A DNA stretch of 22,657 bases from Bacteroidaceae bacterium (GTDB taxonomy: Bacteria > Bacteroidota > Bacteroidia > Bacteroidales > Bacteroidaceae). Location: contig JAFZKR010000001.1 in assembly GCA_017551845.1 (NCBI GenBank), positions 1 to 22,657 of the forward strand, read 5' to 3'. Both the position numbers and the translations under genes were made by a program. Shown here in pieces: positions 1 through 7,924 of the stretch. How positions within the stretch are numbered: the stretch's first letter is position 1; every line of letters starts with the position of its first letter. Below the pieces are notes generated by a model, which saw only the letters and a list, made by a program, of their open reading frames with translations, did not search any database and was not told the origin of the DNA.

Positions 1-1745
1 ACATGTGGCAGTCGTCAGGTAAGTATGTTCCCCGCAAGGACCAACTGGCCAAGATTGCTCCGGTAATTATCGATATGGGCTGCTTTGACCGCGTTGAAAC
101 TAACGGCGGTGCAATGGAGCAGGTAAACCTTCTGTACGGAGAGAACCCCAATCAGGCAGTCCGTACATTCACAAAGCCTTTTAATGAGGTAGGCATCAAG
201 ACCCACATGCTTGACCGTGGTCTGAACGCATTGCGCATGAACCCCGTTCCTGCCGATGTACGTCAGCTCATGTACAAGGTTAAGCACGCTCAGGGCGTTG
301 ATATAACACGTATTTTCTGCGGTCTGAATGATCCGCGTAACATCATACCATCAATCAAGTGGGCCAAGGCAGCCGGCATGACCGCTCAGGCAACCATGTG
401 TATCACCTACTCTAAGGTACACAATGCTGAGTACTACATCAACCTCGCTGAGCAGCTTATCGAGGGCGGCGCACAGGAGATATGCCTCAAGGATATGGCC
501 GGCATAGGCCGTCCCGCTATGCTGGGCACAATTGTACGCGCCATCAAGGAGAAACATCCCGATATCATCATACAGTACCACGGCCACAACGGCCCCGGTT
601 TTGCTGTTGCCTCAATGCTTGAGGTTGCCAAGGCCGGCGGTGACGTTCTGGACGTAGCCATGGAGCCCCTGTCATGGGGTAAGGTTCATCCTGATGTAAT
701 AACCATTCAGGCTATGCTCAAGGATGCCGGATTCCTGGTTAAGGATATCAACATGAAGGCTTACATGGAGGCCCGTTCACTCACCCAGAGCTTTATGGAC
801 GACTTCCTGGGCTACTGGATCGACCCCAAGAACTCACTCATGAGCTCACTGCTGGTAGGCTGCGGCCTGCCCGGCGGTATGATGGGATCACTCATGGCCG
901 ACCTCAAGGGCATGCACGCCGCCATCAACGCAAACCTCAAGAAGAAGGGTGAAAAGGAACTCTCCGAGGATGAGTTGCTCGTTGAACTGTTCGATGAGGT
1001 ACAGCGTATATGGCCCATGCTGGGTACTCCCTGCCTGGTTACACCGTTCAGCCAGTATGTAAAGAACGCTGCACTTATGAACCTCTACTCCAAGTCAATG
1101 GACGAGAAGCCCTTTACCCGTATGGATCCCGCCATGTGGGGCATGGTACTGGGCAAGTCAGGTAAACTGCCCGGCGAGCTGGCTCCCGAGATTGTGGAGA
1201 TTGCCAAGGAGAAAGGATTCGAGTTCTATACCGATGATCCTCAGGTACTCTACCCTAACGAGCTCCCGCGCTTTGAGAAAGAGATGAAGGAGAACGGCTG
1301 GGACCGCGGTCAGGACGATGAGGAACTCTTTGAGTTCGCAATGCATGAGAAACAGTACCGCGAGTACAAGAGCGGTCAGGCTAAGGACCAGTTCAACAAG
1401 GATCTTATGGAGCGCATGGAGAAGGCTCAGGCCGGCACCGCAGGCTCTCCTGTAAAACACTTCAGTGCAGCCGACAAACGAGCCATTCTGCATCCCGATG
1501 CTGAACCTGTTCAAGCAGCTGTAACCGGTCGAGTAATTTGGGATCTTGATTACGTTGACCAGTCCTGCAACCCGCCATTCGGCAAGAAGTACAAGAAGGG
1601 AGACTGGATATGCGGCGTTCAGACTCTCGGCAATACATTTATCGACAACATTTCAGTTCCCTATAACTGCCATCTGGTATCAGTAGAGAAAGAGCACGGA
1701 GCTCTCGTCTCAAAGGGTGAAGTTATTGGCTGGATTGAAAAATAG
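1..1745 (+). CDS. 5S-type biotin-dependent carboxyltransferase subunit (pyruvate/oxaloacetate class), 5' end cut
   Basis: This is the carboxyltransferase subunit that moves CO2 between biotin and pyruvate/oxaloacetate, of the PycB / OadA / transcarboxylase-5S family. About 580 residues are visible. The first ATG (base 3) looks internal: family members read R-D-M-W-Q-S-S-G, and bases 1-2 (AC) fit the end of a GAC Asp codon, so roughly a dozen N-terminal residues lie outside the window. Counting from that Met, the TIM barrel shows KDMAG (K163, the position of the carboxylated lysine) and the metal motif H193-x-H195, followed by the conserved PGGMMGSL and LVTPFSQYVKN segments. Residues about 505-580 have a biotinyl/lipoyl-like fold pattern but no AMKM motif, so this chain is probably not itself biotinylated and needs a separate carrier protein. 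It ends at a strong terminator. Whether it acts as pyruvate carboxylase B, oxaloacetate decarboxylase alpha or transcarboxylase 5S cannot be settled here. Confidence 0.9.
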   Translation, partial: MWQSSGKYVPRKDQLAKIAPVIIDMGCFDRVETNGGAMEQVNLLYGENPNQAVRTFTKPFNEVGIKTHMLDRGLNALRMNPVPADVRQLMYKVKHAQGVDITRIFCGLNDPRNIIPSIKWAKAAGMTAQATMCITYSKVHNAEYYINLAEQLIEGGAQEICLKDMAGIGRPAMLGTIVRAIKEKHPDIIIQYHGHNGPGFAVASMLEVAKAGGDVLDVAMEPLSWGKVHPDVITIQAMLKDAGFLVKDINMKAYMEARSLTQSFMDDFLGYWIDPKNSLMSSLLVGCGLPGGMMGSLMADLKGMHAAINANLKKKGEKELSEDELLVELFDEVQRIWPMLGTPCLVTPFSQYVKNAALMNLYSKSMDEKPFTRMDPAMWGMVLGKSGKLPGELAPEIVEIAKEKGFEFYTDDPQVLYPNELPRFEKEMKENGWDRGQDDEELFEFAMHEKQYREYKSGQAKDQFNKDLMERMEKAQAGTAGSPVKHFSAADKRAILHPDAEPVQAAVTGRVIWDLDYVDQSCNPPFGKKYKKGDWICGVQTLGNTFIDNISVPYNCHLVSVEKEHGALVSKGEVIGWIEK

Positions 1746-1753
1746 CACATAAT

Positions 1754-1808
1754 AAAAAAGTCGTTTCCTTGTGTCATATTAGCGATGGCACAAGGAAACG
1801 ACTTTTTT
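1754..1808. terminator. Bidirectional rho-independent terminator
   Basis: Arms at 1754-1773 and 1789-1808 are perfectly complementary over 20 bp. They run from A6 on one side to T6 on the other, so a U-tract follows the hairpin in both directions. The stem extends inward by four more pairs, including one wobble. It sits between two convergent genes (stop at 1745 on the plus strand, stop at 1825 on the minus strand) and serves both. Confidence 0.93.
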
Positions 1809-1824
1809 ATGCTATTATGTACTG

Positions 1825-3435
1825 TTATTTGAGAAGGTTTCCCAGAATTGAGCGCGTAAGAGTGCGGGTGGCAGTAGTAGTGGCATTGCCGATAGCCTTG
1901 TTGGCAATACTCTTACCGGTAGTTTTGGTCTTTGTCTTTTTACCTGTGACCTTGTTTGCAACCTCATTACCCACACTGCGGCTGACTGATGAGATTGCAG
2001 CACCCACTGCAGCTGCGAAAATCTTTGATCCCAGACCACCTGATTTTTTGGTTTTCTTCTCTTTGGGCTCTTTTTCGGCCTTTGCCTCCTTTGTCCTTCG
2101 CAAGCTACGCTCCTCTTCCTCGGCAGCAGCCTGAAGTTCGGCCTGTTCCCGCTCTGATTCAGCCAGTAAGACCTCGAATGCACTCTCACGGTCTATTACA
2201 CGGTCATATTTCCCGAACAGTCTTGAAGCGTTAATGGACTGCTTGCGCTGTGACTCGCTGATAGCACCTATCTGACTAAGCGGGAAGAGAACCTTGGCAC
2301 GCTGAACCATACCTGGTACGCCCTTCTCGTCAAGGAACGAGACAAGTGCCTCACCTGTACCGAGTTCCATAATGGCATCCTCAGTCTTGAATTGCGGGTT
2401 GGCACGAAATGTCTGAGCTGCAGTACGGACAGCTTTCTGGTCCTTTGGAGTATATGCACGCAAGGCATGCTGTACTCGATTACCAAGCTGCCCGAGAATA
2501 TTCTCAGGAATATCAGTAGGACTCTGCGTCACAAAATATACTCCTACACCCTTACTGCGTATAAGGCGTACCACCTGCTCGATCTTATCCACAAGGGCCT
2601 TTGATGTATCCTCAAAGAGGGTATGAGCCTCATCAAAGAAGAACACCAATCTGGGCAATTCCAAGTCACCTACCTCCGGCAGTTGGGCATATAGGTCTGA
2701 CAACAGCCAAAGCAGGAATGTGGAGTAAAGCTTGGGATTGAGCATAAGACGGTCAGCTGCAAGCACATTCATCACGCCGCGGCCTCCCTCCGTCTGCATC
2801 AGGTCAAATATGTCAAATGACGGCTCCGCAAAGAAAAGCTCACCACCCTGATTCTCCAGAGTGAGCAGAGCACGCTGTATTGCCCCCACACTTACCGCAC
2901 TCACAGTCCCGTATGTAGTTGTCAGTTCCGATGCATGCTGAGCCACATAATTAAGCATAGACCGCATATCCTTCAGGTCAATGAGCAAAAGCCCCCGTTC
3001 ATCGGCGACACGGAATACTATGTTCAAAACGCCCTCCTGTACATCGGTAAGACCAAGCAGACGTGAAAGCAGCTGAGGCCCCATATTGGAGATTGTAGTG
3101 CGCATGGGATGTCCCTGCTCGCCGAACACGTCAAAGAAACGTACAGGACAACTTTCAAATACCGGAGTTTGAATCCCGAACTCTGCGATACGCTTCTCAA
3201 TAAAACCACTGAGTGCACCAGGTTGGCTTATTCCGCTCAGATCCCCCTTCATATCGGCCATAAAACAGGGTACGCCAGCTTGGCTGAATGTTTCGGCAAG
3301 AACCTGCAGGGTTACGGTTTTACCGGTTCCGGTTGCACCTGCTATCAAACCGTGACGGTTTGCCATCTTTCCACAAATGGATATAGGTCCTTCAGGACCG
3401 TGGGCTACATAAAGCCCATTCTCGTTGGTAAACAT
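1825..3435 (-). CDS. DUF853 / HerA-like P-loop ATPase (YjgR family)
   Basis: A 536-residue cytoplasmic ATPase of the DUF853 family, related to HerA/FtsK-type motor ATPases. E. coli YjgR is of similar size. Walker A is GATGTGKT at residues 33-40 and Walker B is LVFFFDEAH at about 263-271. A conserved DMKGDLSG follows the first strand pair, and a QSP-type sensor region follows Walker B. After about residue 410 the chain turns into a Glu/Lys-rich probable coiled coil, then a Gly/Ala/Ser/Thr-rich tail ending LGNLLK, which is also the style of YjgR. The physiological role of this family is not established. It has its own -7 promoter motif upstream and is cut off from the Hdr block by a terminator, so I read it as a single-gene transcript. 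Confidence 0.88.
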   Translation of the reverse strand: MFTNENGLYVAHGPEGPISICGKMANRHGLIAGATGTGKTVTLQVLAETFSQAGVPCFMADMKGDLSGISQPGALSGFIEKRIAEFGIQTPVFESCPVRFFDVFGEQGHPMRTTISNMGPQLLSRLLGLTDVQEGVLNIVFRVADERGLLLIDLKDMRSMLNYVAQHASELTTTYGTVSAVSVGAIQRALLTLENQGGELFFAEPSFDIFDLMQTEGGRGVMNVLAADRLMLNPKLYSTFLLWLLSDLYAQLPEVGDLELPRLVFFFDEAHTLFEDTSKALVDKIEQVVRLIRSKGVGVYFVTQSPTDIPENILGQLGNRVQHALRAYTPKDQKAVRTAAQTFRANPQFKTEDAIMELGTGEALVSFLDEKGVPGMVQRAKVLFPLSQIGAISESQRKQSINASRLFGKYDRVIDRESAFEVLLAESEREQAELQAAAEEEERSLRRTKEAKAEKEPKEKKTKKSGGLGSKIFAAAVGAAISSVSRSVGNEVANKVTGKKTKTKTTGKSIANKAIGNATTTATRTLTRSILGNLLK

Positions 3436-3463
3436 ATAATAGTATAGGTTATTCTTTCAACAA

Positions 3464-3471
3464 CAAACGTA
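3464..3471 (-). promoter_or_regulatory. Candidate -7 promoter element for the DUF853 gene
   Basis: The minus strand reads TACGTTTG, a perfect match to the Bacteroidetes TAnnTTTG -7 box, 28 bases before the ATG at 3435. I see no good TTTG -33 box 19-21 bases upstream; that stretch is occupied by the terminator of the Hdr block. Confidence 0.45.
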
Positions 3472-3474
3472 TAT

Positions 3475-3514
3475 AAAAAAAACGATTTTTACACCTGAAC
3501 AGATATAAAAATCG
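3475..3514 (-). terminator. Rho-independent terminator of the Hdr-like operon
   Basis: Read on the minus strand, an 8-bp stem CGATTTTT / AAAAATCG (plus-strand arms 3483-3490 and 3507-3514, 16-base loop) is followed at once by eight U residues (plus-strand A run 3475-3482). It starts 22 bases after the stop codon of the HdrA-like gene and separates it from the DUF853 gene. Confidence 0.8.
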
Positions 3515-3536
3515 ATACATGGAATACAAACAGATA

Positions 3537-4553
3537 CTATAGCGTATCTAAATATGCCATTATGGAGAGTGCTGCGGAACGGGCATCATTTACAGTATCA
3601 GAGATACTCATGGGACGCTTGCAGCTGCCTGCGGCGAACAACCCTGGACGGTCTGTCTCATTGTCATAAAGATGAGGGTTCACAGTGCGGATAAAACCGT
3701 ACTCCCCACATATATCACATGCCTTGCCCAGAATCTTCGTACCTGCCGATGCTTCCATTCCTACCATAAGAACAAGCAAATCAGTGGTCATCTTGAGCGG
3801 CAGTCCCATCAGGGTGTCCTCACTCTTGAGCTGTACACGGCCGTCAAATGTACCGGCAGCCTCTGATATACGTCCACGTATAAAATTTACGCCGTATTTT
3901 TCCTGTGCAGCACGATACATCTCTTCGAATCCCTGGCCCCACATACGCAAGTCCATATAAAAAACCGATGCATCACACTTGGGCAATTGCTTGCGTACCT
4001 CAATAGCCTGTTTGACAGCTGTCACACAGCATATTTTTGAACAGTAGTGGTTACCGCTTTTCTCGTCACGAGAGCCTACGCACTGCAGGAACGTAATACG
4101 TTTAGGTTCATCGCCGTTAGCATTCAGTATCTTGCCGTGCTTTATCATCTGCTCCATATCAAGCGATGTGATCACACCTTTGTAGATACCGTACCCCAAC
4201 TCCTCCTTCCTGTGAGCATCAAAAACCTGATAACCTGTAGATACAAGGATAGCATCAGCCACGTATGTCTGACCTTTGGCATCAAACAGTTTCCATTCGG
4301 AGCCCTGCCATCTGATATCGGAAATATCCGTTCCCAATGCAGTGGTTATACCGTCAGTAAGCAACTTACCGCTCAGGTCATCGGCTATCTCCTGAGCTGT
4401 CTGGAAGTTGGGGAACAAGAATGCCTTGTCCTGAATATTCTTAAGCGGTGATTCTGATTTCTCAAAAAGAGTTACCTGAACTCCTTGCTTGGCCAACACC
4501 GATGCAGCTTCTATGCCGGCGGGACCGGCTCCTATTATAGCGACTTTTTTCAT
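3537..4553 (-). CDS. Short HdrA-like FAD/iron-sulfur oxidoreductase
   Basis: A 338-residue flavoprotein related to the FAD core of heterodisulfide reductase subunit A. The N-terminus has the dinucleotide-binding GAGPAG at residues 8-13 and an acidic residue after the second strand. HdrA-type cysteines C158-x12-C171-x3-C175-C176 (in CVGSRDEKSG...CSKICC) should bind a [4Fe-4S] cluster. A second flavin-binding stretch near the end reads LFAAGSCKRPMSISDTVNDA. It lacks the ferredoxin domains found in full-length HdrA. I chose the ATG at 4553 over the TTG at 4562 because the Rossmann strand begins directly after it and it leaves a 10-base gap to the HdrB-like stop. As last gene of the block it would be the flavin module of the complex, possibly a site of electron exchange with NAD(P)H or ferredoxin; the partner is unknown. 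Confidence 0.85.
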   Translation of the reverse strand: MKKVAIIGAGPAGIEAASVLAKQGVQVTLFEKSESPLKNIQDKAFLFPNFQTAQEIADDLSGKLLTDGITTALGTDISDIRWQGSEWKLFDAKGQTYVADAILVSTGYQVFDAHRKEELGYGIYKGVITSLDMEQMIKHGKILNANGDEPKRITFLQCVGSRDEKSGNHYCSKICCVTAVKQAIEVRKQLPKCDASVFYMDLRMWGQGFEEMYRAAQEKYGVNFIRGRISEAAGTFDGRVQLKSEDTLMGLPLKMTTDLLVLMVGMEASAGTKILGKACDICGEYGFIRTVNPHLYDNETDRPGLFAAGSCKRPMSISDTVNDARSAALSIMAYLDTL

Positions 4554-4563
4554 ACTCAACAAT

Positions 4564-5619
4564 TTACACTAACAGGTTCTCAGGTTTTTCAGGGGCACGT
4601 AGTATTTTTCCATCGGCCGATTTGTACTTCTCCTTGGGATCATACTGTATGCCTATTTTGTCAAGCAGGCGCTCTGCCTGAATCTGATGTATCTGAAGAC
4701 CAAGTTCCCACGGGTTGTAGCCTAACAGCAAGCCGGCCATCTCCTCATAAGTAAGCACAGGGATGCCGTATCCCTCACGGTCATATGTCTTGTGTTCCAT
4801 CTCAGCAATGGTGTATTGCCAGCGGTCAAGGAACATAGAGCAGCCAGGGCAGTTGGATACTATGAAATCAGGCTCATACGGCTCCATTGATTCCAGTTTC
4901 TTTTTGGTGTTGGAGACTGAATATCCGCGGTTTTCCTGCACTAAATACTGACGGAATCCGAATCCGCAGCAGTGACGACGTTCAGGATAATCAACCACTT
5001 CACCACCCCAAGCCTCAATCATGCCGGCCAGCACATAGGGAAACTCGGCCTTACCTACACCCTTGTCAGGGAATATCTTGGCATAGTGACAGCCTATATG
5101 CTCCACCACCTTGAGAGGCTTCCCTGTAAAACGGTTTACCAGACGGTATTTCATCTTCTCAGCCAGTTCATTGCGGAAATGATATATCACATCCGATGGG
5201 TGAGCAATGTTCTTGGGTATATTGAACTCGCGTTTGCAAGCCTTGTAGAGGTTCTCACGGGTCTTCTCCAGAAGCTCCGGATGCTCCTGCCACATGTGAC
5301 ACATCTCAGTGAACACTCCGAATGATGTTACGCAAGAGGGAACGTAGTTCTCATAACCGTGTTCTGTCATAAGTGAAAAGAGGCGTGCAACAACTGTCAT
5401 TGTGGTTTCAAGAGGAACCACATCAGTATGGTAACCTATACCGGTGCAGGTGTGCTGACGGAAATCATCAAAGATATCCTTGTTCAGTTCTTCGCGGAGC
5501 ATACGCAGGAATGCGGCCTCTGATCCGGGGAAGAAGGTCTGACGGATACAACTGCGCTCATAAAAGTAGTGGTCATCGGCTATAGCCTTCTGATATTCAT
5601 TCCAAAATCGGTTTGCCAT
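4564..5619 (-). CDS. HdrB-like CCG-domain protein
   Basis: A 351-residue relative of heterodisulfide reductase subunit B, which carries thiol-disulfide or hydride-like chemistry on noncubane [4Fe-4S] clusters held by CCG domains. The C-terminal CCG domain is complete: C177 (in IGCHYAK), C217-C218 (HCCGFG), and C257-x2-C260 (NCPGCSMFLD). The N-terminal domain keeps only single cysteines at the expected places (C24, C58 in CTGIG, C96 in SCVTSF), so it probably binds no cluster or an altered one. A helical extension of about 80 residues follows the second domain. It lies 7 bases after the membrane subunit and 10 bases before the HdrA-like gene, clearly in the same operon. An HdrB identity is secure at family level; the substrate is not known. 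Confidence 0.83.
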   Translation of the reverse strand: MANRFWNEYQKAIADDHYFYERSCIRQTFFPGSEAAFLRMLREELNKDIFDDFRQHTCTGIGYHTDVVPLETTMTVVARLFSLMTEHGYENYVPSCVTSFGVFTEMCHMWQEHPELLEKTRENLYKACKREFNIPKNIAHPSDVIYHFRNELAEKMKYRLVNRFTGKPLKVVEHIGCHYAKIFPDKGVGKAEFPYVLAGMIEAWGGEVVDYPERRHCCGFGFRQYLVQENRGYSVSNTKKKLESMEPYEPDFIVSNCPGCSMFLDRWQYTIAEMEHKTYDREGYGIPVLTYEEMAGLLLGYNPWELGLQIHQIQAERLLDKIGIQYDPKEKYKSADGKILRAPEKPENLLV

Positions 5620-5626
5620 AATCTTG

Positions 5627-7582
5627 TCAGTTTATCAGGTTCTCTGCCACAACTTCGGCAATATCCATTACAGGATAGTCATTTGTGGCATGCTGGAACG
5701 CTTTCTTACACATAGGGCAGGCAGTCACTATTGCATCTACCGGCTTGCTTGTCAGGTTCTGTAGTGATGCGTTCCTTATCTGGGTCTGCTCCTCAATGCT
5801 GAGCCTGGTATCACCCAGGTTGAATCCGCAGCACACACTCTTCTCTCTCTGGAAACGGGTCTTCTGAAGGTTAGTCACGGCACTGAGCACCTCACGAGGT
5901 TCATCATAAATGCCACAACCGCGACCCAGTTCACAAGGATCATGATATGACACCTTTCGGTCATCATGACGCACTTTGATACGACCCTGCTTAATGAGCA
6001 TGTCAATGTATTCAGTGTGGTGAACAACAGGTATGCTCAGGTTGTATTCCTTCTTGAATGACTGATAGCAGATGGGGCAGGATGTTACGAGCATCGTAGC
6101 GCCTGATTTCTCTATCAGATCAGTATTTTTCTTACGTAATTCAGCTGCCTGATTTGTAAATCCCTGCTGTTGCAACGGACGGCCGCAACATATGGTGTTA
6201 AGTTTGTCCATATACCAGTATTTCTGGTCAGCGGCAGAGAATATGCGTTCCATTGACTCTGTAATGCCCGGAGTAAGATGTGACATACATCCACCGAAGT
6301 AGGCTACACGACCTATTGCATTGAAAGGGGTCTGTGTCTTGTTCAGGTAAATGTAGTTGCCTGTGGTGTCAATTGCACCCTTTGCTCTGGTCTGACGTCG
6401 CAAAGCGCTCAAATCTATGCCTACGGGGCAGTCAACAGTGCATCGGTCACACATAAGGCAGTTATCGGATATCATCTTGAGACGACTGCCATGCTCCTGA
6501 TTGCGAAGGCTGCGGATAAGATATACAGATTGTATCTCATGATTCTCCAGCACTCTGTCAATCGGACAGCCCGATATACACACACCGCAACGAGAACATG
6601 CGTTCAGTTCAAAATAAGTATAGCCGGTCTTATCTGTCTCCTCTCTTACACCAATTTTGCGAAAATAGATAAGCAGCAACTCCGTAAAGATGTGCATGTA
6701 TCGGGTGAACGGCATTGTGATAAAGAAGACACCCAGCATAAGTGAGTAGAGCATCCAGACTGATGTCTCAAGACCACGAACAATCATAGGATCAAACAGA
6801 TTTCCCACAGCCTGGGTAAAGAAGCCCCCGTTTCCGTACAGACAGGCAGTGACTGACTCTGCAAGCAGACGCATGGGGAATATCATCCAAAGAGAGAACT
6901 TGGCGAACCTGTCAACCAGAGTATGCTTGGTGGTGCGCCGCATGCCCAGAATCTTGGACCAGAAAATCTTGATAATGGCCATCGTGAGACCCAGGAACAC
7001 ATACAGCAGCAAAGCATCCATCAGGTCTGAATAGGCCTTGTGCTGACGGAATGAAGCTGGAGTCTTATGTACAAAATAACGGTAAAAAATGCCAACGTAG
7101 AATGGACGATGATAATGGATACGGGCTATTCCGTCTTCAGTCTCAACACGGTAACGGCGGGGGTTGAGAAATTCCGGATCCCGGTTTTCACCCTTGTTGT
7201 AAACTATCCAGCCGTTCTGGTTTTCAAGTTCACGTACGGTCTCTATTGACTGCTCATGCTGCAAGGTGTAGAATGCGTCACGGCTCTCTATGGCACCAAC
7301 CACTATCAGCAGGAACCAGCCTAAAGCATATGCCTGGTGCATAATACCCAACAGCAGGTTCTTCTTGAGGATACGAACGTGGAGCAACCCCTCACGTATC
7401 ATTTCCCAGATAGCGGGGAATATTTTCCAGGAGTACCAGTTACTGCGTATTACCTTGCGCTGCTCATGGCTGAACTTGCGTATCCAGCGGATGTACTTGT
7501 AAATGATAATGCTGAATAACAGTAATGTTCCAATAAGGAACGGTATCACAAAATCATTATATGGATATGCGTGTATCTTCAT
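5627..7582 (-). CDS. Membrane HdrE/DsrM-like + HdrD/DsrK-like fusion, iron-sulfur electron-transfer subunit
   Basis: A 651-residue membrane-bound subunit. The N-terminal part has about five hydrophobic segments (near 11-30, 81-100, 186-206, 226-246, 273-292). H82 sits in MHQAYALGW, a placement like the haem-b histidines of NarI/DsrM/HdrE proteins. A cytoplasmic bacterioferredoxin-like domain follows, with CSRCGVCISGCP (329-340) and CLMCDRCTVDCP (375-386), i.e. two [4Fe-4S] clusters. Two complete CCG domains end the chain: C432, C465-C466, C502-x2-C505, and C550, C584-C585, C622-x2-C625. In other bacteria these parts are often separate (DsrM plus DsrK, HdrE plus HdrD). Here they are one chain that should link the quinone pool to the soluble Hdr modules. 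It starts 6 bases after the small HdrC-like gene. Confidence 0.85.
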   Translation of the reverse strand: MKIHAYPYNDFVIPFLIGTLLLFSIIIYKYIRWIRKFSHEQRKVIRSNWYSWKIFPAIWEMIREGLLHVRILKKNLLLGIMHQAYALGWFLLIVVGAIESRDAFYTLQHEQSIETVRELENQNGWIVYNKGENRDPEFLNPRRYRVETEDGIARIHYHRPFYVGIFYRYFVHKTPASFRQHKAYSDLMDALLLYVFLGLTMAIIKIFWSKILGMRRTTKHTLVDRFAKFSLWMIFPMRLLAESVTACLYGNGGFFTQAVGNLFDPMIVRGLETSVWMLYSLMLGVFFITMPFTRYMHIFTELLLIYFRKIGVREETDKTGYTYFELNACSRCGVCISGCPIDRVLENHEIQSVYLIRSLRNQEHGSRLKMISDNCLMCDRCTVDCPVGIDLSALRRQTRAKGAIDTTGNYIYLNKTQTPFNAIGRVAYFGGCMSHLTPGITESMERIFSAADQKYWYMDKLNTICCGRPLQQQGFTNQAAELRKKNTDLIEKSGATMLVTSCPICYQSFKKEYNLSIPVVHHTEYIDMLIKQGRIKVRHDDRKVSYHDPCELGRGCGIYDEPREVLSAVTNLQKTRFQREKSVCCGFNLGDTRLSIEEQTQIRNASLQNLTSKPVDAIVTACPMCKKAFQHATNDYPVMDIAEVVAENLIN

Positions 7583-7588
7583 CTTGTC

Positions 7589-7924
7589 TTACTGTTTAGT
7601 TTCGTCAAGAATCTGACGCATATTGATAATCAGCGAACGAAGGTTTACCCCACGGGGACAGACCAAAGTACACTTTCCGCAGAGCATACATTTCTTCAAC
7701 TCCTCTTCCAGTCCTTCGTACTCGCCACGACGGAAAGAAGTGTGAATGCGGCGTATGTTGAAATCGGTAAACTGGCGTGCAGAACAGGTAGCACTGCAGC
7801 ATCCGCACTGGAAACAGCGTTTGAATGACGGAGCACGTTCCAGCAACATGCGGTATCTCTCAAGAGACACCTTATCCATATTCTCTGAACGTGGAGTCTT
7901 AATGACAAAACCGAACTTATTCAT
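7589..7924 (-). CDS. HdrC-like 2x[4Fe-4S] ferredoxin subunit (small)
   Basis: A 111-residue iron-sulfur protein of the HdrC type. Cysteines C37, C40, C43, C47 (CFQCGCCSATC, with an extra C42) and C79, C82, C85, C89 (CMLCGKCTLVCP) form two [4Fe-4S] sites joined by the usual helical linker with the conserved IRR. The first motif ends in CSAR rather than CP, as in many HdrC proteins. Its start overlaps the end of the longer HdrC-like gene by 8 bases, and the membrane subunit begins 6 bases downstream, so translation is probably coupled. It should pass electrons between the CCG subunits and the flavin subunit. Confidence 0.87.
   Translation of the reverse strand: MNKFGFVIKTPRSENMDKVSLERYRMLLERAPSFKRCFQCGCCSATCSARQFTDFNIRRIHTSFRRGEYEGLEEELKKCMLCGKCTLVCPRGVNLRSLIINMRQILDETKQ

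Noticed and set aside
1769..2134. Plus-strand frame of 121 codons with hydrophobic sequence after the first terminator
   Set aside because: It is the antisense shadow of the Lys/Glu/Ala-rich DUF853 tail, which reads as hydrophobic residues on the other strand.
1825..2205. Low-complexity Lys/Glu then Gly/Ala-rich tail of the DUF853 protein as a novel domain
   Set aside because: A charged linker and a Gly/Ala-rich end are, as I recall, normal for YjgR-type proteins.
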